A DNA stretch of 36,440 nucleotides from Hyphomicrobiales bacterium (GTDB taxonomy: Bacteria; Pseudomonadota; Alphaproteobacteria; Rhizobiales; Kaistiaceae). This document shows positions 1 to 8,006 of this stretch, piece after piece (the first letter of the stretch is position 1; each line of letters opens with the position of its first letter). The notes below the pieces were generated by a model. It worked only from the letters and a program-made list of their open reading frames with translations, searched no databases and was not told where the DNA came from. The translations under genes and the position numbers were made by a program. The stretch covers positions 1 through 36,440 of the forward strand of contig JAAEOR010000603.1 in the NCBI GenBank assembly GCA_024222895.1, in the 5' to 3' direction.

Positions 1-1
1 C

Positions 2-436
2 GACGAACTGCGCGCCGAGAAGATCCTGCAGAACCGCCTGTTCGCCAACGACAAGATTACCGTGCTCTGGGATTCCGTTGTCGAGGATGTTCTCGGCGAC
101 GACGGTCCGCCTCTCTCGGTAACCGGACTGCGGGTCCGCAATGTCAAGACCAGAGAGACCAGCGACCTGCCATTTGGCGGCGTGTTCGTCGCCATTGGCC
201 ATGCGCCGTCGGTGGAATTTCTCGCCGATTCCCTTCAAACCAACGCAGGCGGCTATGTGTGGACCGCGCCGGACTCCACCGCCACCAACATCCCGGGGAT
301 ATTCGCTGCTGGTGACGTGACTGACGATATCTATCGCCAGGCAGTCACGGCAGCAGGCCTCGGTTGCATGGCGGCTCTCGAGGCCGAGAAATTCCTGGCT
401 GAAGTAGTCGAAGAGACCGCCGAAGCGGCGGAGTAA
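2..436 (+). CDS. trxB: Thioredoxin reductase, C-terminal part (5' end outside window)
   Basis: This is the last 144 residues of a thioredoxin-disulfide reductase, the cytosolic FAD/NADPH enzyme that reduces thioredoxin. The frame is open from base 2, and its first residues (DELRAEKILQNRLF) match the NADPH-domain region just after the CxxC site of TrxB. The VAIGHAPS segment and, near the C-terminus, GIFAAGDVTDDIYRQAVTAA form the conserved FAD-binding segment with Asp of the GDV motif and the RQAVTAAG helix. The N-terminal FAD domain and redox cysteines lie upstream of the window. The stop is only 16 bases before the LysR gene, so the two are probably cotranscribed, a pairing I recall from other Rhodospirillales-type genomes. 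The identification is firm; only the 5' part cannot be checked. Confidence 0.95.
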   Translation, partial: DELRAEKILQNRLFANDKITVLWDSVVEDVLGDDGPPLSVTGLRVRNVKTRETSDLPFGGVFVAIGHAPSVEFLADSLQTNAGGYVWTAPDSTATNIPGIFAAGDVTDDIYRQAVTAAGLGCMAALEAEKFLAEVVEETAEAAE

Positions 437-452
437 CGACCGGAACCCGCAT

Positions 453-1343
453 ATGGACTGGGACAAACTCCGCATCTTCCACGCCGCCGGCCAGGCGGGA
501 TCCTTTACCCATGCGGGCGAAACGCTCAACATGAGCCAATCGGCCGTCAGTCGCCAGGTCAGTGCGCTGGAACAGGATCTCGGCGTTTCCCTGTTCCACC
601 GCCATGCACGGGGCTTGATTCTCACCGAGCAGGGCGAGGATCTGTTCCGCGCCGCCGACGATGTGACAATGAAGCTTGAGGCCGTGCGGGCCAGGCTGGC
701 AGACTCGTCCAACGAGCCGACTGGTCCGCTGCGCCTGACGACAACGGTGGGATTGGGCTCAACCTGGCTGACGGAGCGCATCCACCAGTTCATCGACCAC
801 TATCCGGACATCAAACTTCAGCTGATCCTCGACGATGGCGGCCTCGACCTCAACATGCGCGAAGCGGACATCGCCATCCGCCTGCAGCAGCCAACCCAAC
901 CGGACCTGATCCAGCGGCGGCTATTCACGGTGCACATGCACCTCTACGCGGCACCCAAATATCTGGAACGCTTCGGCCATCCCCAGTCGCTCGAGGATCT
1001 CGACGAACATCGAATCGTCACCTTCGGTGTACCGGTCCCCAACTATCTGCGTGACGTCAACTGGCTCGAAAGCGCCGGGCGGGAGTCAGGTGAACCGCGA
1101 ACTCCGATCCTGCGGATCAACAATCTGCTGTCGATCAAGAGCGCCATCGTTCGCGGTATCGGGATCGCCGTCCTCCCCGACTATATGGTCGAGGGAGAGT
1201 CGCAACTGGAGCGCCTGCTTCCCGAGGCGGAGGTGCCGAGCTTCTCGACCTATTTCGTTTATCCGGCGGAGCTCAAAAGTTCGGCACGGGTCCATGTCTT
1301 CCGGGACTTCCTGTTGTCGAAAGCCCAGAATTGGTCATTCTGA
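453..1343 (+). CDS. LysR-family transcriptional regulator
   Basis: This 296-residue protein has the usual LysR length and order. A winged helix-turn-helix occupies roughly residues 1-60 (SFTHAGETLNMSQSAVSRQV is the HTH core, with LEQDLGVSLFHRHARGLILT the wing). A linker helix follows, then a periplasmic-binding-protein-like effector domain from about residue 90 (PLRLTTTVGLGSTWL onward). The ATG at 453 follows trxB by 16 bases, with a weak GGA upstream. The effector is unknown. LysR proteins next to trxB could respond to redox state, but nothing in the sequence proves this. The strong terminator at 1553-1582 lies about 210 bases downstream and may end this transcript. Confidence 0.93.
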   Translation: MDWDKLRIFHAAGQAGSFTHAGETLNMSQSAVSRQVSALEQDLGVSLFHRHARGLILTEQGEDLFRAADDVTMKLEAVRARLADSSNEPTGPLRLTTTVGLGSTWLTERIHQFIDHYPDIKLQLILDDGGLDLNMREADIAIRLQQPTQPDLIQRRLFTVHMHLYAAPKYLERFGHPQSLEDLDEHRIVTFGVPVPNYLRDVNWLESAGRESGEPRTPILRINNLLSIKSAIVRGIGIAVLPDYMVEGESQLERLLPEAEVPSFSTYFVYPAELKSSARVHVFRDFLLSKAQNWSF

Positions 1344-1859
1344 AGATGCAACCCCCGTCTGTTGCATTTTTACACTGCCCGACACTTTATGCACAAGAAA
1401 CCGAATATTCTCCTGCACAATCCTTCAGCAGTTGTACAATTAATTGTCGATGCGGTGATTCGTTCGTCAATTCCTCCCTACGCGCGAAGGATCGCATCGT
1501 CTGTTCCTCTCTGGAAGGTTTGTCGCTCGCGTTGCTGATGCGGCAAAGAACTGCCGGGCCATTAAGGCCCGGCCTTTTCTTGTAGCGTCCCACTTCCACC
1601 GATGTCATCGGCATCGTTATTGTCGGCGGCCGCGCAGATGCACAGGCCAGCGCCAGGGAAGCCGGCAAACGGTCGTTGATCCTTACGGAGTCGCTCCCGG
1701 GCGATTTCCATTATCCGTTCCCGCGCAACAGACGTCCGCGTCGACTTTCGAGAGCGCTCGTGGCCCGTGCGCGCCGTGACGGGCCGTGTTGCAGCTGGTA
1801 AACGGGTCTCCCCGATTGGCCGGGCGATCGACCTTATACCAACCCAACAGGCAGACCAG
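1344..1859. other. 516-base gap without a supported gene
   Basis: The gap holds the terminator at 1553-1582. A possible -10 box, TACAAT (1435-1440), lies upstream and could start a short RNA of about 130 nt ending at that terminator. Downstream, from about 1598, an open stretch reads DVIGIVIVGGRADAQASAR and resembles a dinucleotide-binding N-terminus, perhaps a gene remnant. The frame of the next gene stays open upstream of 1860, but that extension does not look like protein. The 3' end must also contain the promoter of the RraA-like gene; I cannot place it with confidence. Confidence 0.5.
1553..1582 (+). terminator. Rho-independent terminator
   Basis: A perfect 8-bp GC stem (GCCGGGCC at 1553-1560, GGCCCGGC at 1566-1573) with loop ATTAA is followed by CTTTTCTTGT. 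It reads on the plus strand. It is 209 bases beyond the LysR stop, so either the trxB-lysR transcript has a long 3' UTR or it ends a separate small RNA. Confidence 0.85.
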
Positions 1860-2603
1860 ATGATTGAGACCCACGATATTACCCGACCGCGCCGCGAACA
1901 GGTGGAGGCGCTTCGGGAAATCGGCGCCGCCACGGCCAGCAGTACGCTAGCACTGATGGGCATCCGCAACGCCCATATTGCCGGGCCGATCGCCCGCACG
2001 CCGGGGCGGAGCATTGCCGGGCCGGCGCTGACGTTGCAGTTCATGCCAAAACGCGAAGATGTCTACAGCGACGACGAATATGCCGAGCCGGAACTGCAAC
2101 TCCACCGCCACGCGCTCTATCACACCCAGCCCGGCGACATCGTCGTCGTCGACGCCCGCGGCGACCTGAAGAGCGGGATCTTCGGCGACATGATGCTCAC
2201 CTATTTCAAGGGCAAGGGCGGCATCGGCGTCGTCATCGACGGCTGCATTCGTGACTATCCGAATGCCAAGCGGCTCGATCTCGGGCTCTGGGTGTCCGGC
2301 CTGACGCCAAACTTCCACACCCAGACCGATCTCATGCCGTTTGCGGTCAACGAACCGATCGCCTGCGGCGGCGTGTTCGTGATGGGCGGCGATATCATCG
2401 TCGCCGATGACGACGGCGCGGTCGTCGTTCCGGCGGCGCTGGCGCAGGAAGTCATTGAAAAGGCCTCGGAGCACCACGAGTGGGAGGTCTTCTCCCGGCA
2501 ACGGCTTCTGGAGGGCGGAGAACTCAAACGCTACTACCCGCTGTCGGATGCGGCGCGCCCTGAATATGAGGCGTGGCTGAAGGAGCAGGCAAAGACCGAC
2601 TGA
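1860..2603 (+). CDS. RraA-fold protein, probable class II pyruvate aldolase (HMG/CHA aldolase family)
   Basis: This 247-residue protein belongs to the RraA / dimethylmenaquinone-methyltransferase-like fold. Known members lacking RNase E regulation are divalent-metal aldolases that split 4-hydroxy-4-methyl-2-oxoglutarate or related 4-hydroxy-2-oxo acids to pyruvate. Visible motifs are GDIVVVDARGD, then FGDMML and GIGVVIDGCIRDY; Arg131-Asp132 in IDGCIRD are the family's substrate and metal residues. The ATG at 1860 is chosen because family similarity begins there; an upstream in-frame extension to 1767 lacks it. The next gene is a glucarate-dehydratase-like enzyme 118 bases on, same strand. The product may therefore cleave the ketodeoxyaldarate made by its neighbour, but that role is inference. 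A different 4-hydroxy-2-oxo acid substrate is equally possible. Confidence 0.85.
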   Translation: MIETHDITRPRREQVEALREIGAATASSTLALMGIRNAHIAGPIARTPGRSIAGPALTLQFMPKREDVYSDDEYAEPELQLHRHALYHTQPGDIVVVDARGDLKSGIFGDMMLTYFKGKGGIGVVIDGCIRDYPNAKRLDLGLWVSGLTPNFHTQTDLMPFAVNEPIACGGVFVMGGDIIVADDDGAVVVPAALAQEVIEKASEHHEWEVFSRQRLLEGGELKRYYPLSDAARPEYEAWLKEQAKTD

Positions 2604-2721
2604 TTGCACCGGAGCCAGCGCGAGCCCCTGTCGCCAGATCCGTCCATCGACCGATCAGCGCCTGCCACAAAGCCGGACATCCGGGCCTATATCGTCCCCA
2701 AGGGTCCCATGGAGAACAGAC

Positions 2722-3954
2722 GTGTCCAATACCCGCATTGCGGACATCCGCGTCACACCGATCGCCTTTGCCGATCCACCGCTCCTGAACAATGCCGGAT
2801 GCCATGAGCCCTTTGCTCTGCGGTCGATCATCGAGGTCGAGACCGATGGGGGTGTTGTCGGACTAGGTGAGTCTTATGGGACCAAACCGGTGCTTGCCGG
2901 CCTCGAGGCGGTGGCGCCGAGACTGGTCGGCCGCGATATCACGGATCTGAACGGCCTCTGGCGGGTCTGTCGCTCGGCTCTCGGCGAAGGCCCCGATCAG
3001 CGCCTGCTGCCTCGCATCGTCGGCGCGATCGAGGTCGCCTGCTGGGATGCCTTCGGCAAGGCAACCGGGCGGCGGGTCTGCGATCTTCTCGGCGGGCAGG
3101 TTCGCGACGCTGTGCCGTTTTCAGCCTACCTGTTCTACAAGTTTGCGCGTCACCACGGCGCACAGGAAGGCGACACCTGGGGCGAAGTCCTGACGCCGGA
3201 ACAGATGGTCGACGAAGCGCGAGCAATGATCGACGCCCACGGCTTCCAGGCGATCAAGCTCAAGGCCGGAGTGTTCGAACCGGCGGAGGAGATTGCTGCC
3301 CTGCATGCCCTTCGTGCGGCATTCCCGAAGGCGCCGTTGCGGATCGACCCCAACGCCGGCTGGCACGTCCACACCACACTGAAGCACCTGCCTGAGCTGA
3401 CCGGGCTACTGGAATACCTGGAAGACCCGACCCTGGGCATCCCGGCCATGGCACTGGTGCAGGCCGCGACCGACATTCCGCTTGCCACGAATATGTGCAT
3501 CGTCCACACCGATGACTTGGCCCCCGGACTGTCCGCCGGCGCCGCCCGAGTCATCCTCTCCGACCACCACTACTGGGGAGGGCTGCAGGCTTGCCGGGAA
3601 CTGGCTCGTATCTGCGCGGTCTGGGACATCGGCCTGTCGATGCATTCCAACTCGCATCTCGGAATCAGCTTGGCGGCGATGACTCATCTCGCCGCCGCCA
3701 CGCCAAATCTGACCTATGACTGCGACACCCACTACCCCTGGCAGGTCGACGAGGTGATCGTCGGCGGCAAGCTTCCGTTCAAGGGTGGTTCGCTGGGCGT
3801 GCCGGATGGCCCCGGCCTTGGTATCGAACTGGATCGGGACGCGCTGGCGCGGCTGCATGACAACTACCTGACCTGCGGGATTACCACGCGCGACGACGCC
3901 AGCGAGATGCGCAAGCATTGGCCCGACTTCGCGGCAATGCGGCCGCGATTCTGA
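2722..3954 (+). CDS. Enolase-superfamily aldarate dehydratase, glucarate-dehydratase-like
   Basis: The 410-residue protein has the full enolase-superfamily plan: an N-terminal capping domain (about 1-130) and a TIM barrel. Expected catalytic residues are present: Lys179-x-Lys181 in IKLKAG, metal ligands Asp209 (RIDPNAGW) and Glu234 (YLEDP), a TNMCIVH strand, Asp281 (ILSDHHYWGG) and His308 in MHSNSHLGISLAA. KxK plus the His-Asp pair and HSNSHLGIS are typical of glucarate dehydratase (GudD) relatives, which dehydrate D-glucarate to 5-keto-4-deoxyglucarate. The GTG start at 2722 has GGAG seven bases upstream; an ATG at 2709 is out of frame. The exact acid sugar cannot be read from sequence. It probably forms one unit with the RraA-like gene before it. 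Confidence 0.85.
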   Translation: MSNTRIADIRVTPIAFADPPLLNNAGCHEPFALRSIIEVETDGGVVGLGESYGTKPVLAGLEAVAPRLVGRDITDLNGLWRVCRSALGEGPDQRLLPRIVGAIEVACWDAFGKATGRRVCDLLGGQVRDAVPFSAYLFYKFARHHGAQEGDTWGEVLTPEQMVDEARAMIDAHGFQAIKLKAGVFEPAEEIAALHALRAAFPKAPLRIDPNAGWHVHTTLKHLPELTGLLEYLEDPTLGIPAMALVQAATDIPLATNMCIVHTDDLAPGLSAGAARVILSDHHYWGGLQACRELARICAVWDIGLSMHSNSHLGISLAAMTHLAAATPNLTYDCDTHYPWQVDEVIVGGKLPFKGGSLGVPDGPGLGIELDRDALARLHDNYLTCGITTRDDASEMRKHWPDFAAMRPRF

Positions 3955-4046
3955 CGCGGGCTGGAAAGCCACACCTATCGTTGGCATGGGCAGGTGAGCG
4001 CCGAACAGCCGGTCCGTCGGTTTCCAGGTCGCCCTTATACCAAGGG

Positions 4047-6008
4047 TTAGCCTTTCACCCCGCCGACGGTCAGTCCCTCGGCAAGAAAGCGTTGCGCATA
4101 GATGTAGAGGACGGCGACCGGAATCGCGGTCAGCAACGAGGCGGCCATCAACTGCCCCCAGGGAAGGATATCGCCCACCACCATCGACTGCAGGCCGATC
4201 GGCAACGTTCGCAGGGACTCGCTGGTGATGAAGACGAACGCGAACAGGAACTCGTTCCAGGCGTTGGTGAAAGCGAACAGCGCGACCGCCAACAAGGCCG
4301 GGGCCGCCAGGGGCAGCGTAATGCGCCAGAAGGCATACAGGCGACTGGCGCCGTCGATCATCGCCGCTTCCTCCAGTTCGACCGGAATCGAACGGAAATA
4401 GCCCATCATCACCCACGTCGCGAAGGGCAAGAGGAATGTCGGATAGGTGAGTATGAGGGCGCCATATGTGTTGATCAGCCCGAGTTCCGTCAGCGTCTGA
4501 TAAAGGGGGATGAACAGCAATGTTGCCGGAAGCAGGTAGGTGATCAGGAGGAAGCTCGTAAGCAGGCCGGCACCGCGAAACTTGAGCCGCGACAAGGCAT
4601 AGGCCGCAAGCGATGCGAGGGCGACCGAGATGATTGTGCTGAGAGTGGCGACGAGGACCGAGTTCCCGAACCATTTCAGGAAAGGTGTGTCCTGAATCAA
4701 GGACGTGAACTGTCCGAGCGTCCCGGGATCCGGCCAGAATATCGATACACGTTGACTGATCTGGGGCGTCGTCTTGAAGGAGGTGACAGTGACCCAATAG
4801 AACGGGAACAGGACGAAAACCATGAACGGGAACAGGATCAACAACCGGGTGATCAGGCTTCTGCGTTCACGCCCTGCCCGTTTGAGTATCGGTCGATGGG
4901 ACGACCGTCCGAAGAGCCTGTGGATAGCATCGGACAGTTTCTCAAGGCCCTCGAAAATCAACTCGAAAGGCAGGAACAGCAGGTCCAGCAGCCGGCCCAT
5001 GACAAGCCCGAGCAGCGCCAGAACCCGATCGCTGATGGTTGGCCCCTTATCGGTCGCAGCCTGCTTGTCGTCCTGCCGCATGAATTTCGCCAGCAACCAG
5101 ATCAGAAGCGCCATCAGCGGGGCGACGCTGAAGGCAATGGCGATGCCGGGCCCGTATTGCAGGGACCCGATCGCCTTCTCATAGGCAAGGATCGAGTACA
5201 AACGGGTCGCACCGCCGGGACCGCCACCGGTCATCAGGAAAATCAGGCCGAACTGGTTAAAGGTCGAGATGAACGACAGGAGCAACACGACGACAATGAC
5301 GTATCGCAGCCCCGGCAGCGTGACGTTGCGGAAGCGCTGGACGACATTCGCACCGTCGACCTCGGCAGCCTCCAGCTGCTCGCGATCAATCGCCTTCAGG
5401 CCGGCGAGAAGCAGCAGGACGTAGAACGGAATCCCTTTCCAAACGTTGACCGCAATGATGCTTGGCATCGCCAGGTCCGCGTCCGAAAGCCAGCCTAACG
5501 GTTTGTCGATCAGTCCAACGCCCTGAAGGATGGGGTTCAGGCCACCAAAAATCGGGTCGTAGATGCTCTTCCAGGCCAGAGCGGTGACGATTTCCGGCAC
5601 AATCCAGGGAAGCAGCATGATGCCGGTCAACACGCTACGGAAGGGAATCCGGCTGTTGAGAATCATGGCAATGGTCATGCCGGTGACGATCTTGACGGCG
5701 AGCGACCAGAACGTGAAACGAATGGTGTTCTCCAGGGAGAACAGGAAATCGCTGTTGGTCAGCAGCCGCTGATAGTTTCTGAAGCCGACATATTGGGTCT
5801 CGCCGGTCAGAAAATTCAGCGAGGTTGTACTCAGGAAAATGGCGTTGATGAACGGCCATGCGATCAGGCCGACCATGATCAAAACCATGGGCAGCACGAA
5901 GGGGATCGCGACCTTCCAGTCGCGCCCCAGAATACTCCGAAGCCGGCGCGCCCTGATGACCCGAGCCGGTCGCAGCGCAGGTGCACTCAGATGAACCGGA
6001 TTATCCAT
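4047..6008 (-). CDS. Carbohydrate ABC transporter permease, fused MalF-type and MalG-type subunits
   Basis: One 653-residue chain contains both membrane subunits of a family-1 carbohydrate importer (MalFG/UgpAE type), normally two genes. The first half (about 30-310) is MalF/UgpA-like, with TM segments, MTGGGPGGATRLYS and an EAA loop at 213-232 (EAAEVDGANVVQRFRNVTLP). A hydrophobic, charged linker (about 311-385) contains further helical segments. The second half (386-653) is MalG/UgpE-like, with YWVTVTSFKT and a second EAA loop at 547-566 (EAAMIDGASRLYAFWRITLP). Both loops keep the Gly and LP needed to dock an ATPase. No stop or frameshift is visible between halves. It lies 231 bases downstream of its binding protein on the same strand. 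No MalK/UgpC-type ATPase gene is adjacent, so energy must come from an ATPase encoded elsewhere. Confidence 0.92.
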   Translation of the reverse strand: MDNPVHLSAPALRPARVIRARRLRSILGRDWKVAIPFVLPMVLIMVGLIAWPFINAIFLSTTSLNFLTGETQYVGFRNYQRLLTNSDFLFSLENTIRFTFWSLAVKIVTGMTIAMILNSRIPFRSVLTGIMLLPWIVPEIVTALAWKSIYDPIFGGLNPILQGVGLIDKPLGWLSDADLAMPSIIAVNVWKGIPFYVLLLLAGLKAIDREQLEAAEVDGANVVQRFRNVTLPGLRYVIVVVLLLSFISTFNQFGLIFLMTGGGPGGATRLYSILAYEKAIGSLQYGPGIAIAFSVAPLMALLIWLLAKFMRQDDKQAATDKGPTISDRVLALLGLVMGRLLDLLFLPFELIFEGLEKLSDAIHRLFGRSSHRPILKRAGRERRSLITRLLILFPFMVFVLFPFYWVTVTSFKTTPQISQRVSIFWPDPGTLGQFTSLIQDTPFLKWFGNSVLVATLSTIISVALASLAAYALSRLKFRGAGLLTSFLLITYLLPATLLFIPLYQTLTELGLINTYGALILTYPTFLLPFATWVMMGYFRSIPVELEEAAMIDGASRLYAFWRITLPLAAPALLAVALFAFTNAWNEFLFAFVFITSESLRTLPIGLQSMVVGDILPWGQLMAASLLTAIPVAVLYIYAQRFLAEGLTVGGVKG

Positions 6009-6209
6009 GAGGCTTCCCTTCGAAGGAACTCAACACGCGGACGATCCTGTGGTCCGACCCAGAACCAAAAAACTGCCGGCGGCGCGCATCCGGAATCTGC
6101 ACCTAATACCAAGGGTGCTTGATACGACTACAGGAGACCGCGCCGCGTGAGCGCTGCGGTTCAGGCACACCGAAAAAAATCGACAGGCACGTTGTGTCCC
6201 AACAAACGC

Positions 6210-6231
6210 GGGGGCGGCCGAGGCCGCCCCC
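6210..6231 (-). other. Strong GC stem-loop after binding-protein gene
   Basis: GGGGGCGGCC (6210-6219) and GGCCGCCCCC (6222-6231) form perfect 10-base arms around GA. It lies 9 bases beyond the stop of the binding-protein gene and before the fused permease on the minus strand. There is no T-run on the minus strand. It could terminate partially or protect the upstream mRNA so that the binding protein is made in excess. Confidence 0.7.
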
Positions 6232-6239
6232 CAAAGCGC

Positions 6240-7640
6240 CTATGGCTGCATGATGCCGCCTTCTTCGAAGATCTCGACGATCTTCTGGTTTGCATCCTTG
6301 ACCGCATCGGTCGCACTCATGCGGCCGGAGATGACATTGGCTGCCATCTGTTCCACGACACCCTGGGCACGAATGGCATCGATGGCGGCATTGGGGTCGG
6401 CCGGCCATGACGCGCCGATAAACGGATCCTCAACGCTGACCTGTTCCTTGATGATCGCAAAGTTGGGATCAGCCGAGATCAACTCCTCGGTCCACAGATT
6501 CTCGTAAGCCGGCATGAACAGCCCGCCAGCCACCTCGGACATCGGAACGAAGTTCTTCGGATCCAACAGATCGAGGGCCAATTGCTTGGCAAGATCAACG
6601 TTTGGTGCGCCCTTGAATATCGTGAGCCAACCGTTGGTGTTGCCGCCGTCACGGCTGTCGCCATTGTTGGCTTCCGGCGCACGCAGCAGCACGATGTCCT
6701 TGAAGATCGGGTTTTTGTCGCGCTTGGCCTGGGCGTACACACTGAAGGCGTTGTGCGTGTAGCCAATGCTACCCGCCAGATACGCCTCGTTGTTGCTGAT
6801 GTCGCCCCAACTTTCGATGCCTGGAGGCAGCATTGGGCCATACTTGCCGTCGCGATTAAAGGTCTCGGCGATCCACTCAACCGCGGCCACGGTTTCCGGC
6901 GAATCGAACTGGACGATCAGGCCGGTCTCGTCGGTGTAGTGCCCACCAAATGCGAGGATGACGCTGTTCAGGAAGCCGTAGCCGTCACCACTCTGGTTGG
7001 GTGTTGCGCCCCAACCCCAAAATTCGTTGTCGGGGTCGGAAATCGCCAGCGCGGCCGTCCGGCGATCCTCGTAGGTCGTAAGGCTGGCGGGATCGATCCC
7101 CTTCTCCTTGAGCTTGTCGCCGCGGATGAAGTAGCCCGTGGTTCCCGCGATGAACGGTATCGCTCGCCACTTGCCGTCAAACTGGCCGTTCTTCGCCGCG
7201 TTGATCCCCGGCATGATATTGCCGTACTTACTGACCGCCTCGTCGACGACGTCGGTGACGTCCTCGACCAGGTCGAGCAAGGTCATCTGTGCGATGCTGA
7301 CATTACTGGTGTAAGCGATATCCGGTGGATTGCCGGCACGGACCGCGGCCGACATCTTGCCCAGAAAGTCACCGAAGGACTCGGGATTTGTCGTCGAGAT
7401 GTCGAGTTCGGCACCGTTAGCCTCGGCAAACTCAATGACCGTGTCGCGGAACAGGGTCTGAGCCTGTTCGAAATACTCAGTACGGTGAATGACGGTGAGT
7501 TTGCCCGCGGAGCCTTCCGGCAGGTCTTTCTCATCATCCTCAGCGAATGCAGGGATTCCGTGACCCGCTGCGAGCAGGCCGGCGCCGGTGGCGGCGGTCC
7601 CGCGAAGGACGTCTCGACGGCTTATCTTCTTGAAACTCAT
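6240..7640 (-). CDS. Extracellular sugar-binding protein (family 1), Tat-exported
   Basis: A 466-residue periplasmic solute-binding protein of the family-1 (maltose/glycerol-3-phosphate/oligosaccharide) type. The N-terminus has a twin-arginine signal (ISRRDVLRG, residues 6-14), a hydrophobic stretch and likely cleavage after AFA near residue 33. The mature part begins with the LTVIHRTEYFEQAQTLF strand and contains DIAYTSNVS and FIAGTTGYFIRGDKL segments typical of the fold. It is transcribed toward the fused permease and forms the importer with it. The substrate is unknown; the neighbours suggest an acidic sugar or oligosaccharide. Its upstream region, shared with the divergent dehydrogenase gene, holds the palindrome at 7765-7787. 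Confidence 0.9.
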   Translation of the reverse strand: MSFKKISRRDVLRGTAATGAGLLAAGHGIPAFAEDDEKDLPEGSAGKLTVIHRTEYFEQAQTLFRDTVIEFAEANGAELDISTTNPESFGDFLGKMSAAVRAGNPPDIAYTSNVSIAQMTLLDLVEDVTDVVDEAVSKYGNIMPGINAAKNGQFDGKWRAIPFIAGTTGYFIRGDKLKEKGIDPASLTTYEDRRTAALAISDPDNEFWGWGATPNQSGDGYGFLNSVILAFGGHYTDETGLIVQFDSPETVAAVEWIAETFNRDGKYGPMLPPGIESWGDISNNEAYLAGSIGYTHNAFSVYAQAKRDKNPIFKDIVLLRAPEANNGDSRDGGNTNGWLTIFKGAPNVDLAKQLALDLLDPKNFVPMSEVAGGLFMPAYENLWTEELISADPNFAIIKEQVSVEDPFIGASWPADPNAAIDAIRAQGVVEQMAANVISGRMSATDAVKDANQKIVEIFEEGGIMQP

Positions 7641-8006
7641 GACGGCTAGTTCCTCCCGGTGACGCGTTTCTTTTGATGCGATGGTCTCGCAGGCCGGCGT
7701 TCACAGAAAACTCAAGATGTTGCCGGTCTGGCTTCCCCCCTTTGCACTCGCCTTTTCCATTTCGAGGCGGACAGTGACTGTACGCCTAATTCATTGCTGG
7801 TCAATTTGCCGGGCAGATTTTTCGTCCGACCTGACGCTGCCCGGGATTGGCGGGCGGCCCATGACGGCGGCCGCGCGGTCGGCGGAGGGGCCGAATCAGT
7901 GTTTGAAGAGTCGCCGCACCGGGCCCTATCATCGCAGGCTCAGACTTTCCCGCCCGCGTCATGGACGCGGCATGACCGCAGCTGTGACCTTAGCGCGAGG
8001 CCGAAA
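7641..8006. promoter_or_regulatory. 366-base divergent promoter region
   Basis: This gap separates the minus-strand binding-protein gene from the plus-strand sugar dehydrogenase and must hold both promoters. The clear element in it is the 23-bp palindrome at 7765-7787. Open frames run through the gap but show no protein-like sequence. The dehydrogenase ribosome-binding site is GAGG at 7997-8000. Confidence 0.6.
7765..7787. promoter_or_regulatory. Near-perfect 23-bp palindrome, candidate operator
   Basis: Left arm AGGCGGACAGT (7765-7775) and right arm ACTGTACGCCT (7777-7787) are inverted around a single G at 7776. Ten of eleven positions match. A one-base centre suits a dimeric protein on DNA rather than an RNA hairpin. 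It lies about 125 bases upstream of the binding-protein start and 220 upstream of the dehydrogenase start, so it could control either or both. The cognate regulator is not known. Confidence 0.65.

Noticed and set aside
4690-5050. Possible frameshift or artefactual join between the two permease halves
   Set aside because: The frame is continuous through the linker, no stop or repeated sequence marks a join, and the linker translates to plausible amphipathic helices. Kept as a true fusion, subject to resequencing.
3918-5498. 526-codon open frame on the plus strand
   Set aside because: Antisense to the fused permease; the translation is low-complexity, rich in Gln, Glu and Arg, with no domain.
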